Below are positions 1 to 4,662 of a stretch of DNA of 20,345 nt, one piece after another. Below the pieces are notes generated by a model. It did not search any database, was not told where the DNA came from, and saw only the letters and a list, made by a program, of their open reading frames with translations. How positions within the stretch are numbered: position 1 is the stretch's first letter; every line of letters begins with the position of its first letter. The stretch is from a virus. Both the position numbers and the translations under genes were made by a program. The DNA lies in the IMG/VR virus record IMGVR_UViG_3300021091_000516, positions 1 to 20,345 of that record. The stretch is one strand, 5' to 3'.

Positions 1-385
1 TGATGGTGGCTGGTCCGTTCTTTGCCTTGTTCTTGAGGTGCGCCACGTACTGGTCGACGTCAGCGGTCTTGATCGTGTCAAGCCCACGGTCATCGCCAAA
101 GAACTCAAGCGCCTCCTCAGCCGTAGCTTTGGCCTTAGTTTCGTTTTTGCTGTTGGTCCAGCGCACTGCCATTGAAGTGTTCAATGCCATGCGCAAAGTC
201 CAGCAGGCAGGGTCAGCTTGTTGTTGGTTTGCTACCCCGCTGCGCATATCGGCTTCGAGCTGAAGCCGCTTAATCCGTGCCTCGTCGTAGGTGTGGCAGG
301 TGGCTGTGCGCCGCGTGCCGTTGACTTGGACATCCACCAACCAGCTGTTGCCGCGCTGACGGATGCCGTCCCTTTTGCCTGACAT
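1..385 (-). CDS. int: Tyrosine recombinase (phage integrase), N-terminal part, cut by window edge
   Basis: The reading frame is open from an ATG at 385 to the left edge, giving 128 residues; the C-terminal catalytic domain lies outside the window. Residues about 1-45 (start MSGKRDGIRQRGNSWLVDV) have the form of the AP2-like arm-type DNA-binding domain of phage integrases: a short beta-rich segment with a 'Q/R-G-x-W-x-V' core and a 'T-x-x-E-A' end. Residues about 65-128 (ending ALEFFGDDRGLDTIKTADVD and a Lys-rich tail) match the SAM-like core-binding domain that precedes the catalytic domain. The start is supported by a strong AAAGGAG ribosome site 8 nt upstream. Such enzymes carry out site-specific recombination between attP and attB during lysogeny. 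The catalytic R-H-R-Y residues cannot be seen, so activity is inferred. It is the last gene of the leftward block in this window. Confidence 0.85.
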   Translation of the reverse strand, partial: MSGKRDGIRQRGNSWLVDVQVNGTRRTATCHTYDEARIKRLQLEADMRSGVANQQQADPACWTLRMALNTSMAVRWTNSKNETKAKATAEEALEFFGDDRGLDTIKTADVDQYVAHLKNKAKNGPATI

Positions 386-443
386 TGCAATTACTCCTTT
401 CTTTGTGTTTTTAAGTTTTTTAGTCAACAAATAACCTTGTGCC

Positions 444-472
444 TTGCCGTACACATTTACCGTGTACGGCAA
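444..472. repeat. 11-bp perfect inverted repeat, probable operator or hairpin
   Basis: TTGCCGTACAC (444-454) and GTGTACGGCAA (462-472) are exact reverse complements separated by 7 nt. The repeat overlaps the predicted transcription start of the integrase promoter, as expected for a repressor operator. It could also fold as a leader hairpin in the integrase mRNA or be an integrase-related site. It has no T-run typical of an intrinsic terminator. Confidence 0.55.
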
Positions 473-473
473 T

Positions 474-502
474 ATTGTGCCCATAAAATAACTGGTTGAC
501 AA
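474..502 (-). promoter_or_regulatory. Candidate sigma70-type promoter for the integrase gene
   Basis: On the minus strand TTGTCA (497-502, five of six consensus bases) is followed after 17 nt by CACAAT (474-479, four of six bases, including the key A and final T). Transcription would start near 466, about 80 nt before the integrase ATG, and inside an 11-bp inverted repeat. Sequence match only; no transcript evidence. Confidence 0.4.
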
Positions 503-520
503 AGGGATTTGGGGACAGAA

Positions 521-545
521 AAGTTGTACAACGTATGTACAACTT
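521..545. repeat. 10-bp perfect inverted repeat, possible second operator
   Basis: AAGTTGTACA (521-530) and TGTACAACTT (536-545) are exact reverse complements around a 5-nt centre. The repeat lies just upstream of the candidate integrase -35 box and touches the stop codon of the DUF551-like gene. Spacing and symmetry suit a dimeric DNA-binding protein; no regulator gene is identifiable in the window. Confidence 0.5.
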
Positions 546-882
546 ATTCGTAAGCTTGGTAACCAGCTTCGTAGCCCAGGCGCAGTAACGCCCTGGTTGC
601 AGGCTCAACCCTGGGAAACATCCGGTTGACCCATCTGTCAAACGATTGATCTAACCTTTCCTCCAGAGTTTCCTTTATTGGCGGGCGCTCCGGCAGGTAA
701 GTCCAGTGGGTCACGTCAGGCATGTGCGAATTTGCGTAATAAGCAACATGCCATCCAACAGATCGGCTGTAGTACAACAAAAGGCCTTTTTCGTTGGCAT
801 CTTGCTTGCAGGGTTTTACATCTGCCAGCAGGTAGACATTCTCAGCGGGTAACTCGTCCATTGGACTTGAAGTGGGTTGCAT
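544..882 (-). CDS. DUF551-like small phage protein
   Basis: This 112-aa protein carries in its middle a segment (GLLLYYSRSVGWHVAYY, then VTHWTYLPERPP) that resembles the DUF551 family, whose members end in a 'VTHWMPLPEPP'-type motif. DUF551 proteins are common in phages and prophages and have no established function. About 35 further residues follow the motif here, longer than usual for the family. No Shine-Dalgarno sequence precedes the first ATG (882) or the alternative ATG at 861, which would shorten the protein by 7 residues and reduce the overlap with the upstream gene from 41 to 20 nt. It ends 159 nt before the integrase start. Family assignment is from motif memory and moderately sure. 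Confidence 0.7.
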   Translation of the reverse strand: MQPTSSPMDELPAENVYLLADVKPCKQDANEKGLLLYYSRSVGWHVAYYANSHMPDVTHWTYLPERPPIKETLEERLDQSFDRWVNRMFPRVEPATRALLRLGYEAGYQAYE

Positions 883-1096
883 TGGGGTAACGGTTTTTGG
901 AAAATTGGAGAGCCTGGCTTTTGTTTTTTGCCAGGATTGTGGTGCGCATCACCCGGTTGCCCGGGAACATAACGTCGACAGACCAGAACTTTGCTCCGTG
1001 CTCCGACGTCCTGCTGATGCCTTCACCCAGGAGAGGCAGGGCCTCTTCCTTTGCCTGCTCAATAGCGGGCAGGATCTCTTTGGTGGGCTTTACCAT
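842..1096 (-). CDS. Hypothetical protein, 84 aa
   Basis: I do not recognise a family. The N-terminal third is a charged helix-like segment (KEILPAIEQAKEEALPLL), the middle has alternating residues that suggest beta strands (AKFWSVDVMF, NRVMRTTILA), and the end is a helix plus basic tail (SQALQFSKNRYPNATHFK, then SNGRVTR). This two-part shape, a short sheet followed by an 'A-x-x-F-x-K-N-R-Y-P-N-A' helix, resembles other small phage proteins that handle short peptides or nucleic acid, but no function follows. Its ATG overlaps the stop of the preceding 52-aa gene (ATGGTAA), so the two are probably translationally coupled. Confidence 0.72.
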   Translation of the reverse strand: MVKPTKEILPAIEQAKEEALPLLGEGISRTSEHGAKFWSVDVMFPGNRVMRTTILAKNKSQALQFSKNRYPNATHFKSNGRVTR

Positions 1097-1248
1097 CCCC
1101 TGTCCTGGTACTTGGCGTGCAGCCCTGTGTAGGTGCCCTTGAGTGGGTGTCCATTAGGCAGGTGCTTGCGTCCGTCAAGGAAATACAGGCGCTCAAGGCG
1201 ATCTATGCGAGCCTCGTCCTCTTGGCGCCATTCCGGTTGGTAGGTCAT
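1090..1248 (-). CDS. Hypothetical protein, 52 aa
   Basis: A short frame (MTYQPEWRQEDEARIDRLER at the start, HLPNGHPLKGTYTGLHAKY near the end) fills the gap between two neighbours exactly. It begins 3 nt after the stop of the 73-aa gene and its TAA overlaps the ATG of the 84-aa gene. The first half is a charged helix (RQEDEARIDRLERLYFLDGR) and the second half is Gly/Pro/His rich. No family recognised. The tight fit and the even amino-acid composition make it a real gene despite its size. Confidence 0.68.
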   Translation of the reverse strand: MTYQPEWRQEDEARIDRLERLYFLDGRKHLPNGHPLKGTYTGLHAKYQDRGW

Positions 1249-1251
1249 AGG

Positions 1252-1473
1252 TCAATGGGTGTGGTTGGATTCACGCACTAGGCGGTCGGCCACCTCGTTG
1301 ATGGCCAAGTAACAGATGCGTGCTTGTTCTTTGTCAGGTGCCCAGGTCCTGATCACGGCGGCCATCTCTTGCATGACAGCAGCCATGCGAGGGTGACCGT
1401 CGATCAAGGCATGCTGGTCTTCCCAGTAAGCCTTCATCAGCTTGGTGCACAACGAATCAGAAGGGGTTTGCAT
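1252..1473 (-). CDS. Hypothetical helical protein, 73 aa
   Basis: The protein starts MQTPSDSLCTKLMKAYWEDQ and is predicted almost entirely helical, with a repeated Ala/Met/Val pattern (MAAVMQEMAAVIRTW) and an 'AINEVADRL' helix near the end. I chose the ATG at 1473; a TTG at 1497 in the same frame would add 8 residues. The ATG lies 17 nt inside the end of the upstream DUF6378-like gene, a usual overlap in this block. No family recognised; the neighbours do not reveal its job. Confidence 0.65.
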   Translation of the reverse strand: MQTPSDSLCTKLMKAYWEDQHALIDGHPRMAAVMQEMAAVIRTWAPDKEQARICYLAINEVADRLVRESNHTH

Positions 1474-1738
1474 TGCGCCGTAAGCGGTCAGCAACAAGCG
1501 TGGCGTAACCGGCGATGTCGTCCCAGCTGTCCACGTAATTCGGGTCGCCGTTCAGGATCCGTCCAATTTTGTGGCAGATCATGTCCAACGCCTCCTCTTG
1601 ATCGCACTTCAGCCTGCGATCCCTGTCGGCACAGAAGCTACGGATCACGTTCTTCAGCTGCATCGTTACCTCTGCGTGGGCGAAGAACTCCCCGTATCGC
1701 TTGCCGCGTTCAGTCAACAACTCCGTGATGCTGTTCAT
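1457..1738 (-). CDS. DUF6378-like phage protein, 93 aa
   Basis: The pattern 'ERGKRYGEF...H...' at residues about 10-22 followed by 'ALDMICHKIGRILNGDPNY' and 'DSWDDIAGYATLVADRL' at residues 50-88 is the hallmark of DUF6378, a small all-helical family frequent in phages. It is sometimes discussed together with MazG-like nucleotide pyrophosphohydrolases because of its helical, metal-compatible Asp/Glu/His pattern; that link is not established. Length agrees with the family (about 85-100 aa). It starts at an ATG overlapping the preceding stop (ATGA) and runs into the next gene by 17 nt. Family call is fairly sure, function unknown. Confidence 0.82.
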   Translation of the reverse strand: MNSITELLTERGKRYGEFFAHAEVTMQLKNVIRSFCADRDRRLKCDQEEALDMICHKIGRILNGDPNYVDSWDDIAGYATLVADRLRRNANPF

Positions 1739-2025
1739 GCAGCGTCCTTTGGTGGTTGATTAAAGAAACGTGCTGCCTGCTGCCTGTCCTGCCTGCCACG
1801 TTCAGTGACCGTGAAGCCACCTGCTGCAGTACGCACCAGGTTTGCGTGTTGCAAGATGCCCAGCTGTTCGTTGACAGCATCAACAAACCAGGCCTGATCC
1901 CTTGTCAGGAACCTAGTTCTGCACTTGTCCATCAGCGCAGCGCGGTCAAGCGAGCTGGGAAATGCGTGGTACATGGCATTCAGCAGCTCGTTACGCAGCA
2001 CTGCCATGGCGTGCGTGTCACTCAT
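1735..2025 (-). CDS. Hypothetical winged-helix-like protein, 96 aa
   Basis: The protein runs from MSDTHAMAVLRNELLNAMYH to a basic C-terminus ending FFNQPPKDAA. Residues about 25-75 have the rhythm of a winged helix: helices 'RAALMDKCRTRF' and 'RDQAWFVDAVNEQLGILQHA', then a hairpin 'NLVRTAAGGFTVTERG'. This could mean DNA binding, but the family is not recognised. I use the ATG at 2025 because it overlaps the upstream stop by only 8 nt (ATGAGTGA); an ATG at 2082 would add 19 residues and a 65-nt overlap. The stop overlaps the next start by 4 nt. Confidence 0.68.
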   Translation of the reverse strand: MSDTHAMAVLRNELLNAMYHAFPSSLDRAALMDKCRTRFLTRDQAWFVDAVNEQLGILQHANLVRTAAGGFTVTERGRQDRQQAARFFNQPPKDAA

Positions 2026-2383
2026 CGACGGTGTTGTGGGCAGTGGTGTGCCGTACATGCCAAAGTTCATAGCGATGTCCATGGTTTTTAGTAGCTGTGG
2101 CTTGGCTGAACTGACCAGTCGGGCAGATGATGCCCCGGCTGACTAATGCACGAGTCAGACCGCCCCATGCATTGGGATGGTGCGGCTGCACGCCGTGCTC
2201 AACGCAGGTTTTGCGCCATTGCTCAGCCAGCAACGTCTCACCCGCATGCAACGACTCAACCAGTACGCAGGCGCGGTCAACAAATACGTTGCCCGCACGT
2301 TCCAACACCAGCTGGATACCGGTGTCTCGTGCGCTGCGTGCCAAGGCCAGGTTAAACAGCGGCAGATCAGAGAAATCAACCAT
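2018..2383 (-). CDS. Hypothetical protein with a replication-initiator/HTH-like C-terminus, 121 aa
   Basis: The start MVDFSDLPLFNLALARSARD overlaps the end of the preceding gene by 8 nt; GGAG lies about 14 nt upstream. The second half contains 'AEQWRKTCVEHGVQPHHPNA' followed by 'WGGLTRALVSRGIICPTG' and 'HGHRYELWHV'. This 'W-x-x-L-x-R-A-x-x-x-R-G-x-I-x-P-T-G' signature recurs in small phage proteins and looks like a winged-helix-type fold (helix, helix, wing) that could bind DNA. I cannot name a characterised family. It sits in the early-type block, where such a protein could act in transcription or replication control, but that is inference. Confidence 0.7.
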   Translation of the reverse strand: MVDFSDLPLFNLALARSARDTGIQLVLERAGNVFVDRACVLVESLHAGETLLAEQWRKTCVEHGVQPHHPNAWGGLTRALVSRGIICPTGQFSQATATKNHGHRYELWHVRHTTAHNTVDE

Positions 2384-2540
2384 CGGGCTTGCTCTCCATC
2401 TGTCTGGCACCCCAGCGTGCAGCACGGGTTGCTACGTCGTTGATCCAGTAGACAAGCTCTGGGTCGCTTGATGCCTGGGCATCCCGCCACCATTCCTTCA
2501 CCAGTTCAAGTGGTGGTGTGACTGCATGTGGATCAGTCAT
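2376..2540 (-). CDS. Hypothetical protein, 54 aa
   Basis: Sequence MTDPHAVTPPLELVKEWWRD at the start, then an acidic turn and 'NDVATRAARWGARQMESK' helix. The 'PPLELVxEW' opening with a later 'ATRAARWGA' helix is a pattern I associate with short aquatic-phage proteins of unknown function. An upstream in-frame ATG at 2591 would add 17 residues but would extend 58 nt into the preceding gene, so I use the ATG at 2540, whose ATGACTGA overlaps the upstream stop. It overlaps the next gene by 8 nt. Confidence 0.68.
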   Translation of the reverse strand: MTDPHAVTPPLELVKEWWRDAQASSDPELVYWINDVATRAARWGARQMESKPDG

Positions 2541-2688
2541 CTGCTTTGTCCTGGTACGTGGCCAACACATGGCGTGCAAAGGCCGCGGCAATGGTTGCGT
2601 TCTGTGCGTTAGGCACCACGGAGTAGCTGTCCTGCCACCAATCCCGATAGAGCTGGATCAGTTGCGTGTCAGTGAGTTCGGTTTTCAT
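2533..2688 (-). CDS. Hypothetical protein, 51 aa
   Basis: A short frame encoding MKTELTDTQLIQLYRDWWQD, a loop, then 'ATIAAAFARHVLATYQDKAD'. It reads as two helices joined by a polar loop. The 'LTDTQLIQLYRDWW' opening resembles N-terminal helices of several short phage proteins with no known role. The stop TGA sits inside the overlap with the next ATG, the usual arrangement here. Together with the 54-aa gene after it, it may be translated as a coupled pair. Confidence 0.7.
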   Translation of the reverse strand: MKTELTDTQLIQLYRDWWQDSYSVVPNAQNATIAAAFARHVLATYQDKADD

Positions 2689-2794
2689 TGGGCTGTTGAA
2701 GTTGCGGGATGTTGGGGCTGAGTTGATTGGCTAGTGCACCCAGGGACCAAACGACAATGGCCCATGCGCACAAATCAGAAATGCTCTTGCTCAT
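2669..2794 (-). CDS. Possible small single-span membrane protein, 41 aa
   Basis: The frame starts MSKSISDLCAWAIVVWSLGA and ends in a polar Asn/Gln/Pro-rich tail. Residues about 7-25 are hydrophobic enough for one membrane segment. GAGG lies 6 nt before the ATG. It overlaps the end of the upstream frame by 20 nt and the start of the 51-aa gene by 20 nt, and it covers an otherwise empty 86-nt gap. I see no family. It could be a chance frame, but the ribosome site and coherent hydrophobic stretch favour a real microprotein. Confidence 0.45.
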   Translation of the reverse strand: MSKSISDLCAWAIVVWSLGALANQLSPNIPQLQQPNENRTH

Positions 2795-2954
2795 CAAGGT
2801 CCTCATACACGGTGCGTGCGCGGCCACACAACTCCCGGTCCTCCTCTGGTGTCCACCGCTTGGCTAGCTGCCGGATGTCGGCGGCCAGACAGCAGTGGCC
2901 GTCAGCAAACAGACGAAGAGATGCCTCAAGAAGAAGGCGGTGCGGTTGCTGCAA
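2775..2954 (-). CDS. Hypothetical helical protein, about 59 aa, start uncertain
   Basis: A frame ending in TGA at 2775 encodes 'HRLLLEASLRLFADGHCCLA' then 'DIRQLAKRW-TPEEDRELC' and an acidic C-terminus (VYEDLDEQEHF). The composition and helix-turn-helix periodicity look protein-coding, but the frame has no ATG: the first usable codon is a TTG at 2954. Upstream it stays open to the TGA that ends the 73-aa coiled-coil gene (3012), which lies in the same frame. It may therefore start at TTG, be reached by stop read-through, or represent a gene that lost its start. No family recognised. Confidence 0.5.
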   Translation of the reverse strand: MQQPHRLLLEASLRLFADGHCCLAADIRQLAKRWTPEEDRELCGRARTVYEDLDEQEHF

Positions 2955-3011
2955 GGTGCGTGGCGGATCCGGCAGAGCATGCCGCCTTACCTGCCCATAG
3001 ACCGCTGCTGT

Positions 3012-3233
3012 TCACGGTTTGTTGCAATCCTGTTCCGACAGCTGCGCGGCCAGACGTTGATAGGTCCGTTGGCACTGGCGTATGTCGGCACGGATGGCCC
3101 CGATCTGCCCGTTAATCTGCAGCAGCTGACGGCTGGCGCCGTCTTTGCCGAGTTGCCGAGTCAGTCGCTCGTGGGCCTCGTGGAGCTGGTGCAGGCGCAC
3201 AGATAGCTGCGCCAGGTCTGATAGGTCTGCCAT
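3012..3233 (-). CDS. Hypothetical coiled-coil protein, 73 aa
   Basis: After MADLSDLAQLSVRLHQLHEA the protein continues with heptad-like spacing of Leu/Ile (RLTRQLG, LLQINGQIGAIRADI, YQRLAAQLS), typical of a helical coiled coil. Function unknown. I start it at the ATG at 3233 because the nine upstream residues (MGPTTHPPP) would be encoded inside the repeated hairpin/leader element. A CCACCACCC run directly abuts the ATG in place of a Shine-Dalgarno sequence. The gene follows hairpin element 3252-3271. Confidence 0.65.
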   Translation of the reverse strand: MADLSDLAQLSVRLHQLHEAHERLTRQLGKDGASRQLLQINGQIGAIRADIRQCQRTYQRLAAQLSEQDCNKP

Positions 3234-3251
3234 GGGTGGTGGGTGGGTAGT

Positions 3252-3271
3252 GGGCCCCATTGCTGGGGCCC
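3252..3271. repeat. Intergenic hairpin element 1 (GGGCCCCA/TGGGGCCC)
   Basis: Perfect 8-bp stem with a 4-nt TTGC loop (plus-strand sense) placed 11 nt after the stop of the 70-aa gene and 18 nt before the start of the 73-aa gene. On the transcribed strand no T-run follows, so it is not a canonical intrinsic terminator. Confidence 0.8.
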
Positions 3272-3282
3272 GTGGTGGTGGG

Positions 3283-3495
3283 CTAGTCAGCCTGAGTGGC
3301 TGCCATTGCCTCGGCCTCTAGCTGCTTGACCGCTTCTTCAACGTTCAGCTCAGTGCCGGGCAAAGAGGGTTCACGATCGAAAAAGTAAAAGCGGACGCCT
3401 TCGGCCAGCAGCAGGCTCAGCATCTGGGATCTGCCGCGCATTTCTGCGTTGCTCACCAGCTGCAGAACCTTGGCCTGGGTTTCTGTGAGTTTCAT
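3283..3495 (-). CDS. Hypothetical protein, 70 aa
   Basis: Starts MKLTETQAKVLQLVSNAEMR; then a hydrophobic patch 'MLSLLLAEGVRFYFFDREPS' and an acidic helix 'NVEEAVKQLEAEAMAATQ'. The opening 'LTETQAKVLQLV' resembles the first helix of winged-helix proteins, but the rest does not complete such a fold convincingly. The gene is one unit of the hairpin-separated array: hairpin 3516-3535 precedes it, CCACCACAC lies 6 nt before the ATG, and hairpin 3252-3271 follows 11 nt after the stop. Unknown function. Confidence 0.68.
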   Translation of the reverse strand: MKLTETQAKVLQLVSNAEMRGRSQMLSLLLAEGVRFYFFDREPSLPGTELNVEEAVKQLEAEAMAATQAD

Positions 3496-3515
3496 GGTGC
3501 TGTGTGGTGGGTAGT

Positions 3516-3535
3516 GGGCCCCATTGCTGGGGCCC
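3516..3535. repeat. Intergenic hairpin element 2 (identical to element 1)
   Basis: The same 20-nt palindrome as at 3252-3271, with identical loop. It lies 8 nt after the stop of the 66-aa gene and 20 nt before the start of the 70-aa gene. The flanks (GTAGT before and CGTGGTG after, plus strand) are also shared with element 1. Confidence 0.8.
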
Positions 3536-3543
3536 GTGGTGAA

Positions 3544-3744
3544 TCAGTAGTAGTGAACCTCCCCATCCACAAATGAGTTAGGGTAACGGTTCTGGTATTG
3601 CTCAATGGCGTGCTCGCAATCCCGTCTGCTGAAATAGCAGCCAAGGTTTTGCCGCCTGATGTAGGCCGGAAAATTTTCGTCAGTGAACTTGCGGAACACC
3701 TGCCAAACCATGCGGCCTGGCTGGCGTGTTGGTGTGCTTGTCAT
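3544..3744 (-). CDS. Hypothetical protein, 66 aa
   Basis: A basic N-terminus (MTSTPTRQPGRMVWQVFRKF) is followed by aromatic residues and a 'SRRDCEHAIEQYQNRYPNSF' helix, ending in GEVHYY. The 'A-x-x-x-Y-Q-N-R-Y-P-N' helix echoes the 'FSKNRYPNA' helix of the 84-aa protein at 842-1096, so the two might be distant relatives. The ATG at 3744 is chosen because a CCACCACAG leader lies 8 nt upstream. It is flanked by hairpins 3771-3790 and 3516-3535. No established family. Confidence 0.66.
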   Translation of the reverse strand: MTSTPTRQPGRMVWQVFRKFTDENFPAYIRRQNLGCYFSRRDCEHAIEQYQNRYPNSFVDGEVHYY

Positions 3745-3770
3745 GGTGTGTTCTGTGGTGGGTGGTTAAT

Positions 3771-3790
3771 GGGCCCCATTGCTAGGGCCC
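3771..3790. repeat. Intergenic hairpin element 3 (one-base variant)
   Basis: Same as elements 1 and 2 except one base, which leaves a 6-bp GGGCCC stem, a C-A mismatch and a further A-T pair around the TTGC loop. It lies 10 nt after the stop of the 61-aa gene. Confidence 0.75.
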
Positions 3791-3800
3791 GTGGTGGTCG

Positions 3801-3986
3801 TTACAGGGTGTGATGGTCTCGGGTTTGCATGTAGTGCAACACCTGCTCCTCTGTGATGGTTCGGCTTGCAACGGGCAGGCCTTGCTCGTAGGCCATGGCA
3901 CACCAGCCGGTGTGTCCGATGGTGGTGCGCAGGAACTGCACGGAGCTGCCCGGGAACTGCACCCGGGAGACGTTTTGTAGGTCCAT
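3801..3986 (-). CDS. Hypothetical protein, 61 aa
   Basis: Begins MDLQNVSRVQFPGSSVQFLR, continues with 'TTIGHTGWCAMAYEQGLPVA' and ends in a short helix 'TEEQVLHYMQTRDHHTL'. The arrangement, short strands around 'W-C-A-M-A' then a helix, suggests a tiny alpha/beta domain; no family recognised. CCACCACAC lies 6 nt before the ATG and hairpin 4025-4042 stands 38 nt upstream. The stop is followed after 10 nt by hairpin 3771-3790. Confidence 0.65.
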   Translation of the reverse strand: MDLQNVSRVQFPGSSVQFLRTTIGHTGWCAMAYEQGLPVASRTITEEQVLHYMQTRDHHTL

Positions 3987-4024
3987 TGTGTTGTGTGGTG
4001 GGTGGTGCTGGAGAACCCAGCAGA

Positions 4025-4042
4025 GAGGCCCACAGGGGCCTC
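4025..4042. repeat. Intergenic hairpin element 4 (GAGGCCC/GGGCCTC)
   Basis: 7-bp perfect stem with a 4-nt ACAG loop, different in sequence from elements 1-3 but in the same position: 10 nt after the stop of the 43-aa gene and 38 nt before the start of the 61-aa gene. Confidence 0.7.
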
Positions 4043-4052
4043 AGTGATGGGA

Positions 4053-4184
4053 TCAGGGGCCCGGGTAGACCGTCATGGTGCGACGGTCGGGCAGGGTGTA
4101 CCTGGGGCTTGCTAGGTCCTGGAGGATGACCGCCCAAGCCACCGTTGAGGCGACCAGGGCGAACGCTGCGGGTAGGTAGCGCAT
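4053..4184 (-). CDS. Small membrane or exported protein, 43 aa
   Basis: The frame starts MRYLPAAFALVASTVAWAVI and ends with a polar tail (SPRYTLPDRRTMTVYPGP). Residues 4-22 form one hydrophobic segment after a single Arg, so the protein is either membrane-anchored or carries a signal-like anchor. Its ATG lies 3 nt after the stop of the 52-aa gene at 4188-4346 with no hairpin between, so these two form one translational unit in an array where all other genes are separated by hairpins. No family recognised. Confidence 0.6.
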   Translation of the reverse strand: MRYLPAAFALVASTVAWAVILQDLASPRYTLPDRRTMTVYPGP

Positions 4185-4187
4185 GGG

Positions 4188-4346
4188 TCAGGCCTTGTCG
4201 TAGCAATCAAACCACTCCCCTTCCTTGCGGGTGTTGGGGTCTTTGCAGTGCTCCTGCGCCTGTTCCAAGGTCAAACCACGCTTAACGATGCGGTCAACCC
4301 TCTGCAGGTGTGGTGCGTAGCAACGAATGATTTTGTAGGTGTCCAT
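4188..4346 (-). CDS. Small phage protein of the 'LTLEQAQEHC-DP-WFD' type, 52 aa
   Basis: The sequence opens MDTYKIIRCYAPHLQRVDRI, then 'KRGLTLEQAQEHCKDPNTRK' and ends 'EGEWFDCYDKA'. This layout, a strand 'YKIIR-Y', a basic second strand, a 'GLTLEQAQEHC' helix, 'DP-T' and a terminal 'WFD-Y', is a widespread small-protein type in phages infecting many hosts; its function is unknown. The start is fixed by the family pattern and by a CCACCACAC leader 8 nt upstream; longer versions would read through hairpin 4385-4402. It is followed at 3 nt by the 43-aa membrane protein gene. Confidence 0.78.
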   Translation of the reverse strand: MDTYKIIRCYAPHLQRVDRIVKRGLTLEQAQEHCKDPNTRKEGEWFDCYDKA

Positions 4347-4384
4347 GGTGTGCGGTGTGGTGGGTGTGAGGGTGAGCCCCTCAG

Positions 4385-4402
4385 AGGGCCCCGTAGGGCC
4401 CT
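4385..4402. repeat. Intergenic hairpin element 5 (AGGGCCC/GGGCCCT)
   Basis: 7-bp perfect stem around a 4-nt loop, 9 nt after the stop of the 62-aa gene and 38 nt before the start of the 52-aa gene. On the minus strand it contains GCCCTACGGG, a 10-mer that recurs at 5175-5184 in the control region. Confidence 0.72.
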
Positions 4403-4411
4403 GGGAGAGGG

Positions 4412-4600
4412 TCAGCCGATAACGAACACCGCCTCGGGGTGGTGCTGCTCGGCCCAGAAGCACTGGACGCGACCCATGTCGCGCAAGTGAGCGTTGAGCC
4501 TGTCGACCTCGTCCTCGGCCTGTTGTTCGGTCAGGTGGCTGTAGTGCACGCTGACCTCGCCCCAGTGCCGGGAGTAGATCGCAAAGGTGCCGGTTGCCAT
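4412..4600 (-). CDS. Hypothetical protein, 62 aa, first gene of the leftward array
   Basis: Starts MATGTFAIYSRHWGEVSVHY, followed by a helix 'TEQQAEDEVDRLNAHLRDMG' and a last strand 'CFWAEQHHPEAVFVIG'. This strand-helix-strand plan with an 'A-x-x-x-V-x-R-L-N' helix resembles small phage proteins that modulate host enzymes, but no specific family can be named. CCACCACAC lies 12 nt before the ATG. It is the promoter-proximal gene next to the large control region, so it is probably among the first leftward products. Confidence 0.68.
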   Translation of the reverse strand: MATGTFAIYSRHWGEVSVHYSHLTEQQAEDEVDRLNAHLRDMGRVQCFWAEQHHPEAVFVIG

Positions 4601-4662
4601 GTGTCTAGGTGCGTGTGGTGGGCAGCAGTCAGCACGTGGCCGTCTGCTGTTCCCCCATCCTA

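Noticed and set aside
3-263. 86-aa plus-strand frame at the left edge
   Set aside because: It is the shadow of the integrase frame on the other strand, which has an integrase-like sequence and a strong ribosome site.
3252-3271. Intrinsic terminators in the leftward array
   Set aside because: The stems are GC-rich but no T-run follows on the transcribed strand in any of the elements.
3252-4402. CRISPR array or integron attC sites
   Set aside because: The repeats are hairpins between genes of different length, not regularly spaced direct repeats with spacers, and they lack the R/L box motifs (GTTRRRY) of attC sites.
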